Of a DNA stretch of 33,087 nucleotides, positions 16,697 through 26,422 are shown one piece after another. Origin of the DNA: Elusimicrobia bacterium RIFOXYD2_FULL_34_15 (GTDB lineage Bacteria > Elusimicrobiota > UBA8919); the NCBI GenBank assembly GCA_001800605.1, contig MGVS01000037.1, positions 1-33,087 of the forward strand. The letters are read 5' to 3'. The notes below the pieces were generated by a model. It made no database searches and was not told where the DNA came from. It saw nothing but the letters and a program-made list of their open reading frames with translations. The first letter of the stretch is position 1; each line of letters opens with the position of its first letter. Made by a program: the position numbers and the translations under genes.

Positions 16697-16738
16697 AATT
16701 AATATAAATAAGTTATTTTAAATTTTTTCATTTAAATG

Positions 16739-16767
16739 TTGACAAAAAAAACGTTTTCATTTATACT
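16739..16767 (+). promoter_or_regulatory. sigma70-type promoter of the large surface protein gene
   Basis: TTGACA (16739-16744), N17, TATACT (16762-16767). Confidence 0.7.
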
Positions 16768-16808
16768 TATTGGTGGTAAATAATTTAACAATTCAAGGGA
16801 GAATATCT

Positions 16809-19800
16809 ATGCCAAAAATAATTCTTAAAAAAATTCTAAAGCGTATTCGGTTTGCACTTATTATCATCCTATTTTCTAATTCTCTTTTTGCTTACTGGTT
16901 CTCAACAAAACTTACTCCAAGTACCGGCGATTTTAACGAAGGTAAGTGGGCTAAAATTTATATCAGAGGAAATTCTATTCAAATAGGTTACCAGCAGGAT
17001 ACAGGGGCAACCACATCTGTGCGCGTATTTAATGCAACTTTACCGACAGAATCTTGGAGCGATACCCAAATTGATTCAATTGTATCTAATATAGATTTTG
17101 GCAAATACATCGGTATTTGTGAGAATACAAATAATATCAAATATATCGTATATCAGGACAGTGCTTCAGTAGCAAATATGCCATCTCTTAAATGGAGCCA
17201 AAATACTGCTTCAGTATGGGATGCTCCAACTTTTTTGGATGGAGCTGCCCAACTCGGTGAAAATTGCGGAGATTTTGCATCTATCTCTGTTTACTCAACT
17301 AATTATCCTTGGGTAACATATTATAAAAAAGATAATACTCCCATTTATATGTTGAGATATGCAAGATACAATGGTGCCGGATGGTCAACAGGTAATACAA
17401 GTTCTTCTCTAGGTAATCTTCTTTATTTAGACAATACAGTTGATACTGATAATAAAATGCATATTGCTTGCTCTCCTATATCTTCAAATGTAATTAAATA
17501 TTTCTACGGTGATAATACTTCTTTTTCAATTTCAAATGAAACAGTAAGTTCCAACCAAATCAAACACACAGCAATTGCGATTGATACAAGCAACCTTCCT
17601 TATATAGTCTATTATGATTTGTTCGATAAATTAAAATGTGCAAAAAGAGTTTCCGGAACTTGGGTATCAAAAGATGTTGCTACTATAAATTATTCCGGTG
17701 TATCGGCATCTTTTACTGATAGATGTGCTATAGCAATAGCATCAGGCGTTATTCATATCGCTTATCATGACGGTAATAATGCATTTAAATATGCAAGAGC
17801 TACAATACCTTCAGACTGGAATAATGTTACATTTACTAATTCTTCCATAGATTCTTCTTCTGTCGGACAATATTGTTCAATGGCACTTTATGGCGACACT
17901 CCATACATAAGTTTTTATTCAACCGGTACAGGCGGCGGAGATTTAAAATATATCAGACTGGTTAACACTGCACAAACATTAAGCTGGACTACGGAAACAA
18001 ATTATTCTTCGGACGGTATTGACCCTGAAACCGGAAGTTTATCCGACAATTTTACCTATCGTGTTAAATATACTGACGCCGATAATGATGCTCCCGCAAG
18101 CGGATATCCGAAAGTATACATATTAAAAACAGGTTCTAATATTACAGGCAGTCCGTTTACAATGACTGCAGTAGATTCAAATGCATTCACTATTGGCAGA
18201 GTTTATACATATTCAAAAACGCTTGATACATTAGGTACAGATTACACTTATTACTTTGAAGCACCAGATCCAATCGGCTCACCTGCAACCGGAAATGCAA
18301 CCGGTATCACTGATAGTCCGGATGTGTCTAATACTACGCCAACTCTTACATGGACAGGGGAAACAAATTATACTTCAGATGGCATTAATCCTGAATCCGG
18401 CGGTATAATCAGTACTTTTACCTATCGCGTTACATATACCGACGCTGATAATGATGCTCCCGCAAGCGGTTATCCCAAATTATATATTAAAAAAACCGGC
18501 GTTAATATTTCAGGCAGTCCATTTACCATGACAGAAGCAGATTCAAATGCATACTCTTCAGGTAGGGTTTATACTTATCAAAAATTACTCGGTATAAATG
18601 GAACAGATTACACTTACTATTTTCAAGCATTGGATATTTATAATTCTACTGCAACAGGAACTCCAATCAACAGCGTTGACAATCCGGACGTTATTAATAC
18701 ATCTCCAACGATTACATGGACAGATGAAGCCAATTATGACGCCGGCGGTGTTTATCCTTTAAGTGCAACATCCACAAATACTTTTACATATCGCGTTACA
18801 TACACCGATGCGGATAATAATGCACCTTTAGCAGGTTATCCTAAGGTAAATATTCAAAGAAATTATTCAGGTATTTTAGGAAGCCCGTTTACTATGAGTG
18901 CGGCAGATCCAAGCGACACAAATTATACAGATGGTAAAATTTATACTTCAACACACACACTTGATACAGTCGGGGCAACTTATATATATTCATTTTCAGC
19001 ACAAGATTCAAATAGTGCTACTGCAACCGGTGAAGCAAGCAATACTACTGTCTATAATCCGCAAGTAATAGCAAGCAACCTAGCACCAACACTTTCATGG
19101 ACTGCAGAATTGGGTTATACTTCTGACGGTCTTGCCCCTGAATCCGGTACATCAACAAACACTTTTACTTATCGTGTTCAATACACCGATCCTGACAATA
19201 ACCCACCACTAAACGGTTATCCCAAAGTATATATAAAAAAAGGCGGAATAAATATAGTAGGCAGTCCATTTTCTATGAGTTATGTAGATTCTTCTGATTC
19301 AAATTATCTTGACGGCAAATTCTATTATTACCAAGAATCTTTTGATACTGCGGGAACCGATTATACATATTCGTTTGAAGCATTCGACTCAAACAGTTCT
19401 CAGGCATCAGGAATATCAACAGGTACTGTAGATGCACCGGATATAACCGGTAATAGCGCACCTACGCTTACATGGGTAGGGGATCAAAATTATATTTCCA
19501 GCGGACTTTATCCTGAAACAGGTACATCAACAAATAGTTACACCTATCGTGTTCTATATACCGATGTCGATGATGACCCTCCTGCAAATGGTTATCCTAA
19601 ATTATATATTAAAAAAGCTGGAGTAAACATAACTAACAGTCCATTTACCATGACTTATGTGGATTATTCTGATTCTATTTATTCTGACGGACGGGTCTAT
19701 AAATATCCTCCAAATTCCGATGATACAGTATTGATTGAAAACGCAACTGATTATATATATTATTTTGTAGCACAAGATGCGTATAGCAATTCGGCTATTG

Positions 19801-21650
19801 GCATTGCGACATGCACAGTTGATGCACCGGATATAACAGCATCCGGTTCTGGAAGCCAAGCTCCGACACTTACATGGAGTAACGAACCAAATTATGTATC
19901 TGATTGTATAAATCCTGATACCGGAGATACTTCAACTTCTTTTGTTTATCACGTTAAATATACTGATTCTAATAATGATGCCCCGTTGAATGGATACCCG
20001 CTTTTATATATATTAGATAATGGTACAAATATTTCCGGTAGTCCGTTTCTAATGACTGCTGCAGATTTTAATTCGTATTCTTCAGGTAGAATTTATTCTT
20101 ACACTAAAACCCTTACTGCAGGCGCAAATTACTCCTATTATATGACAGCATATGATATAAATATCACTGAAGCAACAGGAATTATGACAGCTGCTGTATC
20201 AGGACCAACAGTAACCGGTGCAAGCTCAACACCCGGCACAATCAGCGGTAGTGTAGTTCAGACAGGTCTCTTAACAGGAATACAAGGTGTAAGTGTTACA
20301 GCTTACCAGGGAACAACTACATTGGGTAACACATCCAGTGATGGAACCGGGAACTTTTTACTTTCTTTGTCTGCCGGTATATATGACCTTGTTTTTTCGC
20401 ATACGGGTCATCTAACACAAATAAGGTTAGGCGTAACGGTAACCAGCGGTCAAAATACTACATTAGTGGACGTTGCATTACATACCGAAAGCTCTACACA
20501 AAATCTTTCCTGGACACCAAGGTCAAATATGTCCGTAGCAAGAGTTGGGTTGGTTGCTGCAGCACTAAACAATAAAATTTATGCTATCGGCGGTAATAAT
20601 GGTACCAGCACTTTAATGGATATAGAAGAATTTGATCCTGTGTTAAATACTTGGACTGCAAAATCAAATATGCCCCAAGCAAGAGATTGGTCCGCAGTCG
20701 GAGTAGTTAACAATAAAATATATGTAATCGGCGGCGGTGGCGGCGGTTTTTATGGCTCAGTTTTTGAATATGATCCCAACGGAAACCCATGGTCAATAAA
20801 AACACCTATGTTTACCGCAAGGTCTAAATGTGCAGCAGGAGTAGTTAATAATAAAATATATGTAATAGGCGGCACGAATACTGGTAGTTTTACGCCTCTA
20901 AACACTGTTGAAGAATACAACCCAGTATCTGATACATGGACAAGCAAAGCAAACATGCCTACTGCAAGATATGGTGTTGCGGTTGCAGTTGTTAATAATA
21001 AAATCTATGCTATTGGCGGTGCAAGAGGAAGCAATAATACTGATAGAGTTCCTTACACAGAAGAATATGACCCAATTAGTGACACATGGACATCAAAAGC
21101 AAGTGCCCCTACTGCAAGAAGTGAACATAGTGCAGTTGTATTAAATAATAAAATATATGTTCTGGGTGAATCTGATGCTATTCAGGAATATAATCCATTA
21201 ACAAATGCATGGACAACAAAAACCAACGTAACAGGAGAACTTCATAGAGGCGGTTCCGGTGCTGCGGTCGTTAATAATAAGCTATATTTTGTAGGCGGGT
21301 ATAGCACAGGCAGATATCTGTCATCTGTTTTTGAAGCCAGTATTTCCGAATCAATCGGTCCAGGTTATAGCGAAAACATTGAAAATGCTTTTTGCTATCC
21401 TGTACCTGCAAGATTATCTAACGGTGACACTATAAAATTTGCAAGTTTTACACCATACGCTACTGTTAAAATTTTATCAACTGCGGGAGAAATATTAAAA
21501 GAATTTACAGCTGATTCAAATGGCAACATTCAACCATGGGATGGTGAAACAGATAGCAACGGAAGAATTGGTACTGGAGTTTATATAGTTCATGCTAAAG
21601 AACAATCAACTGATGGATTAAAGAAATTTAAAATAATAATAATAAAGTAA
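16809..21650 (+). CDS. Large exported modular protein: propeller-like N-terminus, six Ig-like repeats, carboxypeptidase-regulatory-like domain, Kelch repeats, FlgD-like C-terminal domain
   Basis: Signal peptide-like N-terminus; six 'LTWTGETNYTSDGINPE...YRVTYTDADNDAPASGYPKLYI' units; 'GSVVQTGLLTGIQGVSVTAYQG'; six 'NNKIYAIGG' Kelch motifs; C-term 'ENAFCYPVPARLSNGDTIKFAS...PWDGETDSNGRIGTGVYIVHAKE'. SD 'aaggga' supports ATG 16809. Confidence 0.88.
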   Translation: MPKIILKKILKRIRFALIIILFSNSLFAYWFSTKLTPSTGDFNEGKWAKIYIRGNSIQIGYQQDTGATTSVRVFNATLPTESWSDTQIDSIVSNIDFGKYIGICENTNNIKYIVYQDSASVANMPSLKWSQNTASVWDAPTFLDGAAQLGENCGDFASISVYSTNYPWVTYYKKDNTPIYMLRYARYNGAGWSTGNTSSSLGNLLYLDNTVDTDNKMHIACSPISSNVIKYFYGDNTSFSISNETVSSNQIKHTAIAIDTSNLPYIVYYDLFDKLKCAKRVSGTWVSKDVATINYSGVSASFTDRCAIAIASGVIHIAYHDGNNAFKYARATIPSDWNNVTFTNSSIDSSSVGQYCSMALYGDTPYISFYSTGTGGGDLKYIRLVNTAQTLSWTTETNYSSDGIDPETGSLSDNFTYRVKYTDADNDAPASGYPKVYILKTGSNITGSPFTMTAVDSNAFTIGRVYTYSKTLDTLGTDYTYYFEAPDPIGSPATGNATGITDSPDVSNTTPTLTWTGETNYTSDGINPESGGIISTFTYRVTYTDADNDAPASGYPKLYIKKTGVNISGSPFTMTEADSNAYSSGRVYTYQKLLGINGTDYTYYFQALDIYNSTATGTPINSVDNPDVINTSPTITWTDEANYDAGGVYPLSATSTNTFTYRVTYTDADNNAPLAGYPKVNIQRNYSGILGSPFTMSAADPSDTNYTDGKIYTSTHTLDTVGATYIYSFSAQDSNSATATGEASNTTVYNPQVIASNLAPTLSWTAELGYTSDGLAPESGTSTNTFTYRVQYTDPDNNPPLNGYPKVYIKKGGINIVGSPFSMSYVDSSDSNYLDGKFYYYQESFDTAGTDYTYSFEAFDSNSSQASGISTGTVDAPDITGNSAPTLTWVGDQNYISSGLYPETGTSTNSYTYRVLYTDVDDDPPANGYPKLYIKKAGVNITNSPFTMTYVDYSDSIYSDGRVYKYPPNSDDTVLIENATDYIYYFVAQDAYSNSAIGIATCTVDAPDITASGSGSQAPTLTWSNEPNYVSDCINPDTGDTSTSFVYHVKYTDSNNDAPLNGYPLLYILDNGTNISGSPFLMTAADFNSYSSGRIYSYTKTLTAGANYSYYMTAYDINITEATGIMTAAVSGPTVTGASSTPGTISGSVVQTGLLTGIQGVSVTAYQGTTTLGNTSSDGTGNFLLSLSAGIYDLVFSHTGHLTQIRLGVTVTSGQNTTLVDVALHTESSTQNLSWTPRSNMSVARVGLVAAALNNKIYAIGGNNGTSTLMDIEEFDPVLNTWTAKSNMPQARDWSAVGVVNNKIYVIGGGGGGFYGSVFEYDPNGNPWSIKTPMFTARSKCAAGVVNNKIYVIGGTNTGSFTPLNTVEEYNPVSDTWTSKANMPTARYGVAVAVVNNKIYAIGGARGSNNTDRVPYTEEYDPISDTWTSKASAPTARSEHSAVVLNNKIYVLGESDAIQEYNPLTNAWTTKTNVTGELHRGGSGAAVVNNKLYFVGGYSTGRYLSSVFEASISESIGPGYSENIENAFCYPVPARLSNGDTIKFASFTPYATVKILSTAGEILKEFTADSNGNIQPWDGETDSNGRIGTGVYIVHAKEQSTDGLKKFKIIIIK
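17979..20215 (+). repeat. Six tandem Ig-like coding repeats of about 360-400 bp
   Basis: Units start near 17979, 18346, 18711, 19090, 19466 and 19868, each beginning (L/I)(S/T)W and containing 'YRVxYTDxDNxxPxxGYPK'. Confidence 0.85.
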
Positions 21651-21671
21651 TCATTTATTCAGGAGGGTCTT

Positions 21672-23042
21672 GTGAAAAAAATTCTAATATTCTTAACTTA
21701 CCTATTTCTGTATCTAAACCAACTTTATGCCGGTGTTCCAACCGCCCAATTTCTTCTTGTTGGTCAAGGTGCAAGAGAAACAGCGATGGGACAGGCAGCG
21801 GTAGCAAATTGCTACAATTATTCTGCACCTTACTGGAATCCGGGCGCATCCGCATTTTTAAAAAATCCTACACTTGGTTTTAGTTTTGCACAACTTCCTG
21901 AAGAAATTGGCAGCAGCTATGCATCATTTATATATCCTTTTAGGAAATTTGCAGTAGGATTATATTCAATAAGTGAAATAACTAGCGTAACAACCTATGA
22001 TATTTACGGCAATATAGGTCCTGATACTCAGGTATCTAATATTAATTCTGCATTTAATTTTGCATATAAAATCTTTGATTCTCTTGCTATCGGGTTAAAC
22101 TTAGGCTCTATTAGAATGAATTTAGGTAATTATTCTGCAACTGCACAGAGCAACAGTATAGGATTTATTTTTTTTAAAAACAGATTATCTCTTGGATTAA
22201 CATCTGCAAATATAGGTGGTGATATTACCTTTGTCGATACTCCTGAAAAACAACCAAAACTCATTAGATTAGGATTAGCATATTATTTTCTTGAAAAAAG
22301 AAACCTTACAGTTGCTTTTTCTACGGAAGAAGTTCAAGATGACGAAAACGCAGGTATTAGAGGCCTTGGCATAGAATATTATCCTTTAAAAAATATTGGA
22401 TTAAGACTCGGCTTAAAAAACACAAATGACGGTATTCCGACAATTACAGCAGGTCTTGGTTTAAATCTAAAACGCTGGGTCTTAGATTATGCATTCAATT
22501 CACAAGGCCAGGAATTACCAAATATGGATATTCACCGTATTGGTTTATCAGTTCGATTCGGAAAAATTGAAGGAGAAGAAGAAGAACCCGAAATAGAAAC
22601 GTACAAACCTACAAAAACCAGGCTGGTAAAACCAAAGAGAAAATCCGGAGAAATTATTAACATCGCAGTTTCAGATTTCTCGGGTAAAAATGTATCCCAG
22701 GCGGATGCTTCAATTGTTGCTGATTTCTTAAGAACAGAACTGGTAAACACAGGCATTTATAACGTAATAGAAAAAGCAAATATGGAAAAAGTACTGGCTG
22801 AAGCTGCATTCCAGCAATCTGGTTGTACAACATCTGAATGCGCGGTTCAAATAGGTAAAATTTTGAACGTTAAACAGATAGTTGTCGGAAACCTTTCCAA
22901 ACTAATGGATACATATTATATAACTGTAAACGTTGTTGACGTAGAAACAAGCAAGATTGTAGCGTCATACGACCAGGAAGCAATGTCGGCTAAAGAATTG
23001 AAAACTGCTTGCGGTTTACTGGCTCAAAGACTTGCACAATAA
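21672..23042 (+). CDS. PorV/PorQ-like outer-membrane beta-barrel fused to a C-terminal CsgG-like domain
   Basis: 'AGVPTAQFLLVGQGARETAMGQAAVANCYNYSAPYWNPGASAFL' (PorV-like) and 'INIAVSDFSGKNVSQADASIVADFLRTELVNTGIYNVIEKANMEKVLAEAAFQQSGCTTSECAVQIGKIL' (CsgG-like); GTG start with SD 'aggaggg'. Confidence 0.83.
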   Translation: MKKILIFLTYLFLYLNQLYAGVPTAQFLLVGQGARETAMGQAAVANCYNYSAPYWNPGASAFLKNPTLGFSFAQLPEEIGSSYASFIYPFRKFAVGLYSISEITSVTTYDIYGNIGPDTQVSNINSAFNFAYKIFDSLAIGLNLGSIRMNLGNYSATAQSNSIGFIFFKNRLSLGLTSANIGGDITFVDTPEKQPKLIRLGLAYYFLEKRNLTVAFSTEEVQDDENAGIRGLGIEYYPLKNIGLRLGLKNTNDGIPTITAGLGLNLKRWVLDYAFNSQGQELPNMDIHRIGLSVRFGKIEGEEEEPEIETYKPTKTRLVKPKRKSGEIINIAVSDFSGKNVSQADASIVADFLRTELVNTGIYNVIEKANMEKVLAEAAFQQSGCTTSECAVQIGKILNVKQIVVGNLSKLMDTYYITVNVVDVETSKIVASYDQEAMSAKELKTACGLLAQRLAQ

Positions 23043-23221
23043 GACATCTTATAAAAGAAAGATGTCTGATTACACAGACCTGCCTGACGGTAGGCAGGTT
23101 AAGGCACGACGGTAGTATCTGTTTAATCGTCTTTAACAATCTGCCCGTCCTCCGCAGTAGCAGACTACTGCTACGGAGGATGGATGTAATCGAGAGCGGT
23201 GATGACATTCTCAACGCTCTC
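23042..23221 (+). repeat. Cluster of four hairpin-forming inverted repeats
   Basis: agacatctt/aagatgtct (23042-23067); acctgcct/aggcaggt (23078-23099); tcctccg-cagtag/ctactg-cta-cggagga (23148-23180); gagagcg/cgctctc (23192-23221). Confidence 0.75.
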
Positions 23222-23232
23222 ATTAAATAGCT

Positions 23233-24576
23233 ATGAAAAAAATATTAATATTAATCTGTTTTTTGTCGGCAGGGACATTTGCGTTTGCTAAATTAATGAT
23301 AGGAAACAAAGCACCTGGGTTAATACTATCTGACATGAATGGTAAAAGAATATCACTTACTGCCATTCTTTCAGATAATAAACCTGTAGTACTTTCTTAT
23401 TTTGCGACATGGTGCCAGCCTTGCCTTAAAGAAATACCGCATCTGCAAAATCTTCAGGCAAAAGGAAAAGTAAAAATTATTTTAATCAATATTGACAGCC
23501 TGCCTAAAGAAAAAGTTGCTGAATTCTTAAAACAAAATAATATCACATTACCCGTATTAATGGATCCTGAATCTAAAATTACAGGGGAAAACTTTGAAGT
23601 TCTAAAAGCGGGCAGAGCCAGTATTCCTAAATTGTTTTTACTATCACCAAGCGGAATAATTAGATTGATTGTAGATGGTTTTGATGAAAATATTGAGAAA
23701 ATTCTGGAAGAGAACATTACTCTTATTGAAAAGGAAGAATTGAACAAACCTAAAGAACTTGCGGTTTTTTTCAGTAATTCAACCAATGGGTACCTAGAAT
23801 CCTGCGATTGCCCGGCAAATCCGTATGGTGGATTGGTAAGGCGGGCAACTTATCTAAAACAACAACGCGAAAAATATCCTAATAATATACTGTTGGATTC
23901 CGGTGATTTGCTGCCTTTATATGCTAACGATATTATTGCTGACTATATTTTTAAAACATATCAAATTATGAATTATGATGCTATCGGTATAGGTGATCAG
24001 GAAATTAGTTTTGAAAATTTTGTTTCCAGTATGGACAAATACAAACTCCCATTCCTATCTTCAAATATAAATTATTGCGAAGGAAAGAACTGTATGTTTT
24101 TAACCGCTCATGATAAAATCATTGAAAGACAAGGTTTAAAAATAAAATTGCTTTCTGTCACGCATCCCGACGTTTTTGCATTATTCCCGGACAAAATAAC
24201 AAAAAAATTGAATATTTTAGCTATTGCCGATATTTTATTTGCTATCAATAAAAAAGATTGCGATTTATTAGTTTTAATTTCTCATTCGGGTTTTGATGCT
24301 GACAAAGAAATTGCTGAAAAATTTAAAGATATCGATGTCATTATCGGCGGCCATTCGCAAACTTATCTGACGAAGCCAAATAAGGTTGGCAATACCCTCA
24401 TAGTTCAAGCAGGCGGAAATTGTCAGAATATCGGAAAACTTGTTATTAAATTTGATGAAAATAAGAAAATAACATCTTATGATTATGAGCTGGTGCCTCT
24501 GACAAAAGACATTCCGGATTATCCGCCGGTAAGAAGTTTAATAGACGAATATAAAAATACCACAAAGAAAAAATGA
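23233..24576 (+). CDS. Exported fusion: TlpA-like thioredoxin (WCQPC) plus UshA/5'-nucleotidase-like metallophosphoesterase
   Basis: 'MIGNKAPGLILSDMNGKRISL...VLSYFATWCQPCLKEIPHLQNL' then 'NGYLESCDCPANPYGGLVRRATYLKQ...NILLDSGDLL...LISHSGFDADKEIAEKFKDIDVIIGGHSQT'. Confidence 0.85.
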   Translation: MKKILILICFLSAGTFAFAKLMIGNKAPGLILSDMNGKRISLTAILSDNKPVVLSYFATWCQPCLKEIPHLQNLQAKGKVKIILINIDSLPKEKVAEFLKQNNITLPVLMDPESKITGENFEVLKAGRASIPKLFLLSPSGIIRLIVDGFDENIEKILEENITLIEKEELNKPKELAVFFSNSTNGYLESCDCPANPYGGLVRRATYLKQQREKYPNNILLDSGDLLPLYANDIIADYIFKTYQIMNYDAIGIGDQEISFENFVSSMDKYKLPFLSSNINYCEGKNCMFLTAHDKIIERQGLKIKLLSVTHPDVFALFPDKITKKLNILAIADILFAINKKDCDLLVLISHSGFDADKEIAEKFKDIDVIIGGHSQTYLTKPNKVGNTLIVQAGGNCQNIGKLVIKFDENKKITSYDYELVPLTKDIPDYPPVRSLIDEYKNTTKKK

Positions 24577-26021
24577 AAAAAGCTTTTTTTGCCTTTCTTT
24601 TTGTTATCTTTTCTACAAATCTTTTCTGTCAAGCCATTAAATTAAATAAAAAAATTATAGATTTTGGTCAAGTTACGCAAGGCAAATTGCTAAGTTATGA
24701 AATAGAGTTAAAAAACACTTCTGTAAATGTTTTAAAAGTAGGGTTAAGACCTTCCTGCGACTGCATTTCAGTGAGTCCCGAAAGATTTGATATATCACCG
24801 AAAAACAAAAAAACTATAAAAATCTCAATTGATACTAAAGGTTATCTAAAAGATTTTACAAAAAATGTATTCGTTCAATCAAATGATCCTAAAAATCCGT
24901 ACATACCCATAAATATAAAGGGATATATATTAGCCACCAAAGAACTAACAATACCTATAACAATATTTGATTCTGCCGGATGCCTTTTTTGCATTGAATT
25001 GAGAAAAACTGCAATTCCTTCTTATGAAAAAAAATACGGTATAAAAATAGATGTTTCCGAATATTCTATAGATGAATCCAGAAACTATGCGGCACTTGTA
25101 ACACTTGAAAAACAATTCGGAAAAACTATGACAAAGGTGCCTGTGCTATTTATTGGTAATGATGTAGTTGGTGGCAAGAAAGATATTATTGAATTACTGC
25201 CGATACTTTTGGAAAAATATATAAAAATCGGTAAGGTTGAACCTGTGAAAATGCCTTTTGATGATATGAATCAAAAAGTAAATATAAAAAACTTAAAAAT
25301 ATTACCGGTAGTTGCAGCGGGACTGATAGATAGCGTTAACCCTTGTGCATTTGCAACGATAATTTTCTTTATAACTTATTTAAGCATGGTTTTAAAGAAA
25401 AAAAGAATAGAAGTACTTTTTGTAGGCATGAGCTTTATTTTGGGAGTATTTATTACATATTTCCTGATTGGCATAGGACTTTTCAAATTTATCCAAAAAA
25501 TTAACCAAATTATAATAATTTCGAAAATTATGTATTTTTTTATAGGAATCTTGGTTTTATTTCTTGCTTTCCGCCATCTTTATGAAGCAATCGCAATAAA
25601 GAAAGGGATAGGAATGGGCGATAACGTAATAAAATTAAAACTCCCGAATTTTTTACGATGGAAGATATACGATGTTATAACAAAACTTTCAACATTTAAA
25701 TATTTAACATTAATTGCTTTTGTGATAGGCGCAATAATTACCGTATTAGAGTTATTTTGTACAGGCCAGGTTTATTTACCTACAATAATATATATGGTTG
25801 GAACTCCCGAATATAAGAAATCAGGAATTTTATATTTATTATTTTACTGTATCTTATTTGTTATTCCGCTTATTATTATATTTTCTATCTTTTATTTTGG
25901 AGCAAATATGGAAAAACTGGAACAGGTTTTCAGAGATAAAATATTTCATATTAAAATAGTAATGTTTTTATTTTTCCTTACCTTGGGAATATTAATTTTG
26001 AGATTTATATTTTTCACTTGA
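24573..26021 (+). CDS. Exported/membrane fusion: DUF1573, thioredoxin/glutaredoxin-like (CLFC), CcdA-like transmembrane domain
   Basis: 'KIIDFGQVTQGKLLSYEIELKNTS...SCDCISVSPERFDISP' (DUF1573); 'IFDSAGCLFCIELRKTAIPSYEKKYG'; 'AAGLIDSVNPCAFATIIFFITYLS...VLELFCTGQVYLPTIIYM' (CcdA Cys pair); 4-bp overlap with the upstream gene. Confidence 0.85.
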   Translation: MKKAFFAFLFVIFSTNLFCQAIKLNKKIIDFGQVTQGKLLSYEIELKNTSVNVLKVGLRPSCDCISVSPERFDISPKNKKTIKISIDTKGYLKDFTKNVFVQSNDPKNPYIPINIKGYILATKELTIPITIFDSAGCLFCIELRKTAIPSYEKKYGIKIDVSEYSIDESRNYAALVTLEKQFGKTMTKVPVLFIGNDVVGGKKDIIELLPILLEKYIKIGKVEPVKMPFDDMNQKVNIKNLKILPVVAAGLIDSVNPCAFATIIFFITYLSMVLKKKRIEVLFVGMSFILGVFITYFLIGIGLFKFIQKINQIIIISKIMYFFIGILVLFLAFRHLYEAIAIKKGIGMGDNVIKLKLPNFLRWKIYDVITKLSTFKYLTLIAFVIGAIITVLELFCTGQVYLPTIIYMVGTPEYKKSGILYLLFYCILFVIPLIIIFSIFYFGANMEKLEQVFRDKIFHIKIVMFLFFLTLGILILRFIFFT

Positions 26022-26045
26022 CAAGTTTTAATTAATTGATATAAT
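26018..26045 (+). promoter_or_regulatory. sigma70 promoter of the cold-shock gene
   Basis: TTGACA (26018-26023, overlapping the upstream TGA), N16, TATAAT (26040-26045). Confidence 0.7.
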
Positions 26046-26099
26046 TGCTATTGTGTGGTGAAAGCTACACAGAATGTTAAGTTAGGAGGAGTATCGTAG

Positions 26100-26303
26100 A
26101 TGCGTGGTAAAGTAAAGTGGTTTAATGACTCCAAGGGCTATGGCTTTTTGTCAAAAGAAGATGGTTCTGGTGATGTGTTTGTGCACTTTTCGTCAATCAG
26201 TGGCGAAGGATTTAAGTCTCTAGCAGAAGGCGACGCTGTTGAATTTGACGTCGTTGAATCTGATAAGGGTCCTAAAGCAGCCAATGTAAAAAAGGTTCAA
26301 TAA
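26100..26303 (+). CDS. Cold-shock domain protein
   Basis: '[51 protein letters not shown]' with RNP1/RNP2; SD 'taggagga'. Confidence 0.97.
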   Translation: MRGKVKWFNDSKGYGFLSKEDGSGDVFVHFSSISGEGFKSLAEGDAVEFDVVESDKGPKAANVKKVQ

Positions 26304-26334
26304 ACATATATTTTTAAACACAAACTAAATAAGA

Positions 26335-26373
26335 AAACCCAGTTTTGAATAAAATCATCGTTGGGTTTTTTTA
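26335..26373 (+). terminator. Rho-independent terminator after the cold-shock gene
   Basis: aaaccca (26335-26341) / tgggttt (26362-26368), then a T-run. Confidence 0.75.
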
Positions 26374-26422
26374 TTATCCCAACTAACATTCTGCAGTTTT
26401 CTGCAAATGTGAAGTTGCGATA

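Noticed and set aside
20908-21144. Alternative-frame ORF in the Kelch region
   Set aside because: Out-of-frame translation of tandem Kelch coding repeats.
23009-23230. 73-aa ORF between porV and the TlpA fusion
   Set aside because: Overlaps the porV end and reads through the hairpin cluster; translation looks like repeat DNA.
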